Shown: positions 30,167 to 42,100 of the stretch, in pieces
How the letters are laid out: each line of letters starts with the position of its first letter
Position numbering within the stretch: the first letter of the stretch is position 1
Assembly: GCA_036768485.1 (NCBI GenBank)
Contig: JAVLUZ010000145.1
Span: forward strand, 21,392,706 to 21,456,705
Reading direction: 5' to 3'
From: Mermis nigrescens
Taxonomy: Eukaryota; Nematoda; Enoplea; Mermithida; Mermithidae
DNA length: 64,000 bases
Made by a program: the position numbers and the translations under genes
Notes under the pieces: model-generated
What the model was told of the DNA's origin: nothing
Seen by the model: only the letters and a program-made list of their open reading frames with translations
Databases searched by the model: none

Positions 30167-33100
30167 CTAGAATTATAAGCATAAACATGTAAAACATGAC
30201 TAAAGAAAGCTGATACGTCACTGTTGGCCGCACGATGCTTAAATTAATTTAAGCTGACAGGAAAAAAATTGACGAAAAACAATCCTGAGAAATTATAAAC
30301 GCGTTTTACGAAAATAATTAAATATCCAATAATATTCGGTGGTACCCACAGGTGAGCAGCACCGAAATTCTGGAGAGTGGGGGTTGAAAAAATTTTCAAA
30401 GGTAAAAAAATGGTCTTAAAAGTGGTCGTATAGCGAAAAAACACAATTTTTCGACGTTTCTCATCGAGCACTATCCAATGGCATCAAAAAATCGCTAAAA
30501 AAGCAAAAAAAATTTCAAAATTTGAATTCTGGGGTATTTTGATTTCTGGGGGTATTTCAACTTCTGGGAGCGTACCTATATTTTGAAGTTAGGGAACGTA
30601 GATATATCTACTATTCACATGCACATAACTGCAAACACATGCACAGTACCTAAATTTTAGGAGAAAAACATTTACCAAGGTCAAAAATGGCTAAAAATTG
30701 GATGCAGAGCGGAAATACAATTTTTACACTCTTTCATCAAGCCCCTTTATCTGTAAAATTACGAAAAAACACACCGAAAGATTTAAAAATTTATTCCCAG
30801 GGGGTCTGCGGACGGCTTCTCGAATTCCTCGAGTTATAGTGAAGTCGTCCATGCATGTTAGGCAATGAACCAGTTCTACGAAATTCTAAAAAAAACGAAG
30901 ATTGACATCACATGTTATTTTGCGCTATTTTTGGAAGCCGCATTATAGATTGTATTCATATACCATAAGACTGTTGTTCTCGAAAAATTATGAAATGCAT
31001 TTCATACCACTTAAGTCTTAATTAAATGGAGCAATTTAGAGCCAACTGGCGCACTTTCAAGCAAAATTAAAAAGTCATCTGTCGCAGTCATCTTTGAATA
31101 ATACTGTGCAGGATTATTTGAATCTTTTCCACAATTTCAACCCACCGCCTTTATCACGATTTCACCAACTTAATAAACCCTAGTTTTCTTCTGGGTCTGA
31201 TTTATTCTTAGGCTTAGGCAGAGGCGTAGCTATGGGGATAGACAGTTGCGGAATGAGGAGAGGACTAGTCTAGACGTCTTCTTGGGGGTTGACCCCTCCA
31301 GAATGGCAACTGACCCCCCGCAAAATGGCTACGACCCCCCAGAATTATCGAGTTTCTGTAAGAGTTTGTGAAAATTGTAAAAAGTGTACCTTTTTAAGCG
31401 TTTTCAGCCCATTTTTGGCTCAAAAATCTCAAATTTTCGGCGCTTCGCGCCATACACACATTTTTTGACCATATTTTGTTCCATTAACTCAATTTTTTAC
31501 GTTTTTATGTTCTACAAAAAACAAGCATTGTCTGAAACGTCAAAAATCAGTGTTTTTGACGTGTACCCATCGTTTTTCAGCTTAAATAAAGACTAGACCG
31601 CCAGAATATATTTTATCAGTTTTTGAGCTAATAAGCCCAAAATTTTTGGACGTTTTGCGCCTTAGTTAATTATATGTAATTTGTTTGATTAATATAGTCA
31701 AAATCAACTTTAATTTGTGTAGATCTCGCTGATAAAAGCTCTATTAGTAGTAATGGCTGTCAGCCTGGAGGGCAACGCTGTAGGATAGCCTATGTTATAA
31801 CATAGGCGATGACGTAAAAATCTGCTCCCTGAGGTAAGCTGAGGGAGCAACGTTAAAGAACACGGGAAAGGAGGGGTGTGTAAGGGGAGGGGCTCCCACC
31901 GCGCCGCCTGTTATAGCATGGTCTATCTTGCAGTGTTGTTCCTCAGGTTGCATGGTCGATCTGGGGGTGGTGTCAATGAATTTTTCGCCAAAAAAATGCT
32001 AAAAAAGCATAAAAACTAAATTTCAATCATTTTTCCGATTTCCGTACTTTTCGCCTTATTTTATCTAGAAATTTTTATATGCCGAGATGCCCCCGTGCAT
32101 GTCTTGCATGTATTATTTACTGTACGAAGAAAGCACATACACAACAAGTCACGAATGATGTACAACTAATTTTGCTGAAAACTACAGTAAAAATGATCGA
32201 GGCAGCCATATAGATCAGCGAATACATCGGATATGCTGCAAATGTGATCTATTTCACATAAAACGAAATACGATATGACAAATCGTCGCGAAAATAATAA
32301 AAAAATTCGCAGTAATTTCAAGTGATTTCTAGGCATATTATCCGTAGATGCGAAGCAGGGCGCTTCTGGGGGCAGCCTCAAAAATAGGCATAAATTGATG
32401 GTCATTGCTGCAAAAAAATTTCAATTTTTATCAATTCCCAGGAACAGGTCCCCTCCCGTGTATGTCTCGTCTCCCACTCATTTGCATGGGGGTCTGCATA
32501 CTACCGAAAACTTTGCCGTTTAAAAACAATTATTGATATATTTTTTTGTGAAGTTGTGAAAAAATTTTGTCAAGTTGTGGAAATTTTTTGTCAAGTTGTG
32601 AACATTTTTTGTCAAGTTGTGAAATATTTTTGTCACGTTGTGGAAATTTTTTGTCAAGTTGTGGAAATTTTTTTGTCAAGTTGTGAAATATTTTTGTCAC
32701 GTTGTGGAAATTTTTTGTCAAGTTGTGGAAATTTTTTTGTCAAGTTGTGAAAATTTGTTGTCAAGTTGTGAAATATTTTTGTCGCCGTTGTGGAAATCTT
32801 TTGGGTTGTTGTGAAATTTTTTGTCAAGTTGTGGAAATTTTACTGTTGTGAAAATTTTTTGTCAAGTTGTGAAATATTTTTACATGCTTAAGCATAGTAC
32901 TTTTGTCGTTGTGAAACATTTTGTCATGTTAGAAATTTTTTGTCAAGTTGTGAAAATTTGTTGTCAAGTTGTGAAATATTTTTGTCACGTTGTGGAAATC
33001 TTTTGTCAAGTTGTGGAAATTTTTTGTCAAGTTGTGGAAATTTTTTGTCAAGTTGTGAAAATTTTTTGTCAAGTTGTGAAATATTTTTACATGCTTAAGC

Positions 33101-36100
33101 ATAGTAATTTTTGTCGTGTTGTGAAACATTTTTGTCATGTTGTGGAAATTTTTTGTCAAGTTGTGAAAATTTTTTGTCAAGTTGTGGAAATTTTTTGTCA
33201 AGTTGTGGAAATTTTTTGCCAAGTTGTGGAAATTTTTTGTCAAGTTGTGAAAATTTGTTGTCAAGTTGTGAAATTTTTGTCACGTTGTGGAAATCTTTTG
33301 TCAAGTTGTGAAATTTTTTGTCAAGTTGTGGAAATTTTCGTCAAGGAATATTTTACATGCTTAAGCATAGTAATTTTTGTCAAGTTGTGAAACATTTTTG
33401 TCATGTTGTGAAATTTTGGTCAAGCTGTGAAAATTTGCTGTCAAGTTGTGAAATATTTTTGTCACGTTGTGGAAATCTTTTGTCAAGTTGTGGAAATTTT
33501 GTCAAGTTGTAGGCACTTTAAATAAGTTGTGAAAATTTTTTGTCAAGTTGTGAAATATTTTTACATGCTTAAGCATAGTACTTTTTTGTCAAGTTAAACA
33601 TTTTTGTCATGTTGTGGAAATTTTTTGTATATCGTTGTGAAAATTTTTTGTCAAGTTGCCGTGGAAATTTTTTGTCAAGTTGTGGAAATTTTTTGTCAAG
33701 TTGTGAAATTTTTGTCAAGTTGTGGAAATTTTTTGTCACGTTGCGAAATATTTTTGTCACGTTGTGGAAATTTTTGTCAAGTTGTGGAAATTTTTCAGTG
33801 GCGTAGTTTTACGAGTTTTCTACCAAAATAATAGGATGTCATCCATCGGTCAAAAGAAAAAATGAAGAAAATATGAGTTTTAAGCACTCAATTCTGGTGT
33901 CTCAGCTTGATCAAAAAGCTGTTTACACCTTGAAAATTGCTTCAATTCTGCATCATGAATGCAGGCTTACTGCATCCATGACCCCAGCTGGCACGACGGA
34001 CGTATGAAGCTCTCCAGCCACGAGATAATATAAAACATTCTTAGCACAATGTACAAAAAAGGAAACAGGACAGTGTATGATCATACAGGGTATAAATAAC
34101 GTATGTATTGCCTGTCAAGCCAGTCAAACAAGTATACGTGCGCCCACGAACTCTTTTCATATAGCGCAATGCACCTTTTCACTTCACCAGACACACTGTG
34201 TACACCCCAACCGCCACTAACCCGGATCGCGGGGTACGGCTGAGAATGTACAACAAAACAAATCGAAACGAACAGAGGTCATACACATCGCCGGCACTTG
34301 CTCCTCACAAGGCACACATGTAAACGGAAACAAAAACAAAATTCAGAAAAAATAATAAATACATACACGTGTCCACGAACCTGTTTCACCAGTAACACGT
34401 GCACCCTACAATCAAAAGCCGAACGGTAAAGTACAATAATCGTAATCAAAGAACGTTTATCATACACAACCCTATAATCCTTTTTGTACACCGCGGTAAA
34501 AACGTTTCTCATATTATCCCTGAGAATTTTTTTCAAAAACGTATTTTTATGGATCTCGTTTCCGGAACAGGAACCGATGACCATTTGTTTCATGATATCA
34601 GAAATCGATCTCTTTTCTAGTGTTGAAACGTTAACGGAACCCCGAATTTACATCTGATTTACGATATTCTGTCATATAACCCTGTGGCGTAATTTTTTGG
34701 CCCCTCCCGCTACGAATTCACAAATGTAAGCCCCATCCCCATAACCGCTAAGCTCGTCGGTCATATCGCCCAAGTAACGGCCTATTGGAACCGTATAATT
34801 ATCATTTTTGAGTTAAATAAATAATCGAATCGGTGTCGAAATAAATAACGTGAGTGTCCAAATTTTTCTAAATATGAATACAATTTAAGTCTAGCTGGTG
34901 TTTCCACATAAGAAGCTATTACGGGATTTGTGTTATTTAACGTTTCTAAAAATCGTCTTCTACGACATGTTGTACATGCCATGCGCTCGCCTAAAAACTG
35001 TAGTTAACTTTTTCAGGTTCGAACATTAACTTTACAACTTTTCCGCCTGGTAAAATATCTGACCTGAGATAAATTGTTTATGCTAAACGGAATTTTCCCT
35101 AAAAAGAATCTTCAACATAAGTTTAGATAGCGCGCATACCTGAGTTTTTCTCAATTTTCTGCCTGTTCAACTTTGGTACCTTCTGACTTCCTGTATCGTC
35201 GTATATATTCTCTTTCTGCTTCCGTTGAACATCCCTTTGGCCACCCGTCCGCCTGCTGCTTTAATCGTAGGAATGTGTTGATATATTCTGTGAAAAGCCC
35301 TCCCTCTTTGGTCGTTGGGTCGTATTTTTCGATTTCTGTATAGTGCCAAACTTCGTGTATTTTTGTTACTGTGTAGCCTTTACTGATTGCTTGTACAGTT
35401 CTAGGGAAACCCAGGCGCCTGTGATTGATCTTTCTTCGTCTGAATGCTCACAGACACGTCCTGCTTTTCAAAAACACAGGTCCGGCAGAGGGAATAATAA
35501 TTTGCCGTCGTGTCGAAATGGTAGGACTGGGTGGTACAAACCCCGAGGGGGGACGACTGTACATTTTAATAATAACATTATACGTTTATCATACAACGAA
35601 ACAAAATTTTCAGTGATAATTACAGGGTGTTTTAATGGAAATTCGCCCGTCTTACATACCCATGATATAAACTACATACATCTGTATAGGAAATTTTTTT
35701 CGCCTTTTTACATTCGTGATACAACTTTACAGCGTTTGTACGACCGCCGTAAAATGCTTCTCTCGGCGATAACGGAGTTACAAAATTTACAGAATCGAAA
35801 AAAAAACGTTTCATATTTACATTTTGTTCAAGCACTCGCTTCAGTTCACATTCCCATTTTTCGCAACTGTATAATCAAATTTTAACGCTTTACGTCTTTC
35901 TACATTGGCCTGATACGCTTCCTCGAACGTTCGATTATCTAGAGTTCGCTGCTTCTATTTACAATATTACATTGTACACCCGTGATAGTAACAACCGTTG
36001 AATTCATAGATTGTGTTCCTCGAGATCCCGTCGACTTTAAACCGCCCAATTTTTACCTCACCCCCATTCACTATGTCTAATATGAATGTTTTGAGTTTCC

Positions 36101-39100
36101 GAAAGCCATTTTAACCATTTTAATGCTATAATTGATTGATTTTTCTTGAGACCGGTACCCGTGTGAGCTGGAACAATGCCAATACGTTCTGGGTTTGAGA
36201 AAATTTTGCTGAAATACGTGATTACAGGTCGATGCTATTGTTAAACTGACTAGAAAAGATCGACGCCCCTTTCGTCAATAAAAATTTGACGGAACTTTAA
36301 ACAACAACGTCTTAAAATATCTACATCGGATTACAATATTCTACAAGCTCTTTCTGTAAATCGAAGGGTTCGTTTTTTTGCTTTTTCAGTTTCGTACCAT
36401 TTAAAAATTCCTCGCGCGCCTCGAGCCTTTCATAGTGTTGGGTGAGTTGGGGCCAAGTCGGGTAGGGGGCCGATATAGTTTTGGTTGTTTTTTGTGTTGA
36501 AAAGATGTGGGAAGTACCCCTTCTTCAGCTCTGGAATCCCGAAAGTTTTTGGAAGAGAAGAAAGGGGCATGGGTAGGAAATTTTAAGGAGTCAATAACCT
36601 GAACACCCCCACTTCCAACATTATGACTTCGAGACCGCGCGTTACGATTTTGGGTAAAAACTGTACAATTTTCGTGTAAATATTCGAGTAAAAATTGTGA
36701 ATCGAAACCGCGAGCGTTAAAGTGGGCTAAAACTGTGGCGCCCCCGATGCTGCTCGCTAAATAACCATTTACAGAAATTTTCTAAACAATTATCTCCCAA
36801 AAAACGTATACTTGCCACAGTTCTGACAAAATCTGAAATCTATACATTTTTCACATACGCGATGAGCTATACAACAATTTGGCTCGTGCTTGAAAATTTT
36901 TCCGTACTTGTTTTCCCAATTTCTACATCCCGACGAGTTTCGAAATCAAAAATATAAAAAAAGGTTTTCTGCTTGGTTCGGAATTCTGTCTATAGGTTTC
37001 ATATAACATTGATGATTGGTTCTGACCACATTACAATTACAAGTTTTACAGAAAAACTGATTACATTTTTGATTTTTACCGTATTTGCTGCTTATTAATT
37101 GATTACAAGATTTATGAAACGTTTTAGAGCCTGACAGAGTGAAAGACGAGTTTGATCGTTTGTTTTTGACGGTTTTCCTAATTTATGCTTGTCAAAACAG
37201 GATTCGCTCACGAACCATCGATTACATTCGTTACATAATTGCTAATTTACAAATGTACATCTGTGAGACGAGTCACAACATCTACATTTGCCCTTATTAC
37301 ATTCGTGTCGCTCAGAATTTGAATACGGTTTATCACATGTTTCACAATAATATACAGAACCAAAAAATGCGGGGACTCGAGTTATTGAATCAAAATGATT
37401 ATGGTGATGGTAATAAATGTATAATTTTTTCGGCCGTGGGGCCTGAGAAAATTAAAGAATCGCTAAAATCTCGAGAATAAACTTTTAATTGATACGTGGG
37501 TGATAAAACGGTTTGAATTTTATGAATCCTTCAAATCCCGCAGAGTGCCCTATGCTCCCCTAGCCACGCTTCGACCATTAAGCTTTCAGCCAAACGTTTT
37601 TGTAACGTGCTACGCCTTTTGTCCCCCTGCCTGATTGAATTCCATTGAGAGTTGATTGTCTAATTTAGCTTTTCCCGTGACTATAGCCCCGCCCCTGGCT
37701 AAACATAATTTATCAGTGTTTCGGATTTGGATAAAACACCCCGTTCCCACAATGCCTTTGAAACCAAGTGTCCCAATTTACGATTCTTCGTTTTCGAAAT
37801 TTTCTTGCGCTCTGTTCCACCCATGGGGGCGTTAACGATAATAACATTCAAGCTAATTCTCACTCCATCGAACGATAAATCCTTTCTTGATTGATTAACT
37901 CGTTCTTAAGTATCGCCAAAATCCTATCGGCGGTCATAAATTGTCTGGGGGACGAAAGGAATTATTAAGTGTCGGTCTAGACTCGGGTGAATTCAGCTCG
38001 ACTCCGACCAAATCGTCGGGGCTACAACCGGACTAAAACCTTTCCCAACGCGCTGTCTAAAACGGACTGGAGGAATCCGCCAAAACCGCGGAGCCCTCCA
38101 CGCGTAGGAAAACGTAGGTTGTCTCGCCCCGAGTTGAATCGTTTCACTCGACCTGAACATTTCGCCGACAACGTAATAATCAGTCGCCTCTCATCCCCAG
38201 CCGACCTGCGCTCCTTCTCTTCCCCGAAAATAACGTCCCAGAATTCGGGCGATCCAAAATTTGTTCTGTCCGCTTTCGATAATTTGATGAATTCTTGAAA
38301 AATAAACGAAATGATCTTTTCTTCGCCGACCCATAATCGACTATCGACGAGCTTTTGAAGCGTTTGATCGATTTTTAACCGGTCAATAATTCCTGTGACG
38401 ACCCGTCTTCGACAATTGTCGCCCAAAATTGCGCCGTTATCGCGTTCCGAACGCCTATTCTTCCATACTCCAAGATTTTTCGTAGTATAACACCAATAAG
38501 TCGTTTTCCGTTTCCGACCCATATTCTCGACTCGACCACCGCCAATAGTGTTGAAAAGCCGGAAGCCTGAAATGCGCCGCCATAGTTAATTGAGAAGAAT
38601 GAGCTCGCTAGCTCTGCTCGGCTCATTTATAGTCAGATTGGTCTGTAAGCCGTTCCGGAACAACTTGCAACTCGTTCCGGAAGGTCTGTGTCTTCCGGAA
38701 CAACTTGCGTGATGAGTAATCATTGCGCGCAAATTGCAAAATATGACGCAACATACCGAAATTTGTAGTGCTTTGACGATGACTCATCCTGATACTAAGT
38801 CATGTTTGCCAGCCTAGCACACCTAGGCGTCTGGGGGGTATGCAACCACCTCCGAGAAACCAAAATACCCCCAGAATTCAATATTTTTTTGTTTATTTCG
38901 TAATTTTTTGATGTCAATGGATAGTTCTCGTTGAAAAATGGGTGTTTTTCGCCATACCATCATTTTTAAGGCCATTTTCGACCCGCGGTGCCTAGCCCCT
39001 AAAAGAAAACATGGAGAAACATAAAATTAATACTTTTGCAGAAATTGTTTGGGAATTGACGACAATTTCAATGGTAAGGAAATTGAAGGTAGATAAAGCT

Positions 39101-42100
39101 AAGATACAAAAAAGGAAGATGCAAGTACAATATCTAATGAGATTTTAAGCTGATTATCACTCTTGACTGTTTTGTACGCTATTCAATTTATTAAAAACAA
39201 AATACTACATAAAAGAGGTGTAATTAATCGTACGGTAGTCTAATTCCAAATTTTCTAAATAATTTCTTTTCAATATCGTCATTCTTTATATTTTACCAAC
39301 TTATGTTATATTTAAGGGAAAACGATTATTTATTGATGATATTCGATTTATCGTCTTTTACTATGTATTTGATCGGATTGCTTTTATAGGAAGTTGAAGA
39401 AAATGATTTAATGTTTGTCAAATTTACAGGTTTTGAACAAATATTTTGTGTAATTAACGCCTTTGATACTGTCAACTCTACAGGCTTCACCAATCAGAAA
39501 ACGGTGAATAAGTTTAATGAATTTCCGAAGGCGAAAAGTTTTCCGAAAGACAGAAAGACGTTTCAACTATGGACGTCATTTTGGCTGGAATGAACTTTTT
39601 GGCTTGCATGAGTCTAATATACTGCGAATCATTATATCAGAACGATATAAATCACATTTCCTGCCCGAACCTGTTAGGACATACTTTCCAGTTGAGAAAA
39701 TATTCACAGAAAGATGATTCATGCGTATTTTAAAGCAGGAAAAATTTGTTCATAAAACATTTTGGTTTGAATTATCGTAGAGTCTGTGTGTTATTTGCAG
39801 TCCGAAGCGTTTCCAGTAGCTACGTAATTATTTATATAATAATTTTTTTAGCTGGATCCGAATTCGAGATGGCAAAGAGCCAAGATTTCGCTAAAGGCCT
39901 GTTTAGCCTCTCTTCCGACTTGTCCGTACATATAAAATTTTACCATTTCGAAAAAGAATTATTGTAGCTTTGGATTTAGGATTTTCAAGTTGAGACCAGG
40001 AAAATTTCCTTTACCGGCTTATATTTAACCATTTCTAAAAATTTTTGCTGCTTCCTGAAGATTCAGAGGACACTGAGAATCAAGAGACGCTATTAAATTA
40101 CAATTTTCATTTTTCAAAACAATCATTTTTCGGTTTTGAAACAATATCTATACATAAATTGAAACATCTTCTTCACGAGTTACACGATTTATTTCATGTC
40201 TTAAACATTCGATGAGAATCAGACGCTTGAATAACGAACGGACTAATTAATATGTACAATTTATTTATTCGTGACTTGTTGTGTATGTGCTTTCTTCACC
40301 AGTAAATAATACATACAAGACATATCGGGGGCATCTCGGCATATAAAAATTTCTAGATAAAATAAGGCGAAAAGTACGGGAAATCGGAAAAATGATTGAA
40401 ATTTAGTTTTTATGCTTTTTTAGCATTTTTTTGGCGAAAAATTCATTGACAATCTACCCCCAGATCGACCATGCAACCTGAGGGACAACACTCCGCAAGA
40501 TAGACCATGCTATAACAGGCGGCGCGGTGGAGCCCCCTCCCCTTTACACACCCCTCCTTTCCCGTGCCTTAACGTTGCTCCCTCAGCTTACTCCTCAGGG
40601 AGCAGATTTTTACGTCATCGCCTATGTTATAACATAGGCTATCCTACAGCGTTGCCTTCCAGGCTGACAGCCATTACTGCATTTTCCTGTCTACAAGTAG
40701 CTTTTGAGATATCCAATTTTCAGCCAGCTACGCTATTGGGCTTAGGCTCAGCAATGCATATCCAGCTTTTTCGATATGCAATTTCCCAAATGCGGAATAG
40801 GCAGAGGGTTATAAAATTGATTGAAAAGTGCTGAATTGTGGAAAAGAGCCATTAATATTTTTTATATTAGACGGTGAAAAATTAAGACACATTTTATAAT
40901 TCTGCAAGGCACACACCTCAATCGATGCCGATTGGTAAAACGCATTCAGACGAAAACAATCGTCATTCCCTCCAAATTGAGCTATCTTGGGATTTAAGAT
41001 GTTTTCGCCGAATTCAGAGCGTTTGATAACATCTACCATGTTGTGCGTCTGATGCATTACAATGTTGGGCACCGTAAGCTGAAAACCAAGGATAAAAAAT
41101 TATACCTTTTTGAATGAAAAATTGTATTTTTTGACAATTCTGTTTATTTTAATTCGGGTATACTCGTACCTAATGAATTATGTCGCTGTAACGCGGAAAA
41201 CCTTCCTCAAATGCTGTTCACTATGAGACAAGATAGAATGGACACACAAGCCGTGGGACTGCGCAAAAGTTGCGCTTTTTAGAATCAAACAAAATCGGAT
41301 CAAAGGTATCATTTCGAAAATTTTTGTCGTTATTCGTGGCTACAGATAAAACCTGCTTACAGACAGTCAAAAAATTATCTTTTCGACTAAACTATATTTT
41401 TGCACTTTTTCTAGATTCCATTTTATCATAGATTTCAGGTGCTGAGGTACTAAAACCTATATTTCATGTAAGGCTTATTTTCCCTTTATTTCCTATCAGA
41501 CGTAGGATTATAAATATGTATACAAGGTTGGTATGCTAATGGCTTGAAGTAAACGTAAAATAAAACTGCGTGGAATATGCTAGACAGGATTATTTGCCCG
41601 ATGTGATGCGATCATTATTTAATGTCAGAAATCGCAGAGCGGAAAACTTTTCCGGGGATAATAAAATAAGGACTAATTGGGATAGGGAAAATTAACTAGT
41701 AATTGGGATCATAGTGCGCCTCACAATAAGTCGATTCTAATTCGCGCGCAGATAGGAACAGTATGAAAAGGAAGTCTTTAATACACAATACAATGTCATC
41801 TTCTGGATTGATAATAATGCATACTAAGCAGGAAAAGATGCTTCTAAGCTAAAGAGCAATTTTTTAAATGATGAATTAAATAAAATTCACTTCTTCGCAT
41901 GGCTCAGGATCACTTCTTGACTTTTTCAAAAGAAAATAACCGACTTAAAATACTCATTTACGACTATTATATGATTTTCAGATTGGATTTTAACTAAAAA
42001 ATTATTTCTCCAACTCGACTGATCGCATATATTGCCAAAGACCTTATCCTAATTAACAACCCAGTGATTTTAGATCTGGAAAAGCATTTCGAGTCATATT

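Larger units (their letters stand above)
31749..40678 (-). mobile_element. Degraded Polinton/Maverick element, 8.9 kb
   Basis: Inverted repeats of about 410 bp bound this element. Their outer ends both read AGTAATGGCTGTCAGCCTGG, and a 5' AG terminus is typical of Polintons. Inside are a broken type B DNA polymerase gene (- strand, about 34390-38626), a tandem repeat array near the left end (32530-33795) and a truncated polyG-type element (38818-38992). I see no integrase, packaging ATPase, protease or capsid genes, so the element looks internally deleted (full elements are usually 15-20 kb). No 6-bp target duplication is visible (left flank ATTAGT, right GCATTT). It lies in the last intron of the serpin gene, in the same orientation. 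Confidence 0.85.

Noticed and set aside
32821..33390. A 189-codon open frame of FCQVVEI-like repeats
   Set aside because: It is the translation of the 21-bp tandem array. The opposite strand is equally open, and no domain or start context supports a protein.
32530..33795. Possible CRISPR-like array
   Set aside because: The units are directly adjacent without unique spacers, there are no cas genes, and the context is an animal genome.
39851..39923. Exon-like segment (FEMAKSQDFAKGLFSLSSDLS on +, REAKQAFSEILALCHLEF on -) inside the Polinton
   Set aside because: Both strands look equally coding over only about 75 bp, it lies within the mobile element, and no family was recognised.
31743..40684. 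6-bp target duplication of the Polinton
   Set aside because: The bases outside the TIRs (ATTAGT and GCATTT) do not match; mutation or deletion at one border is likely.
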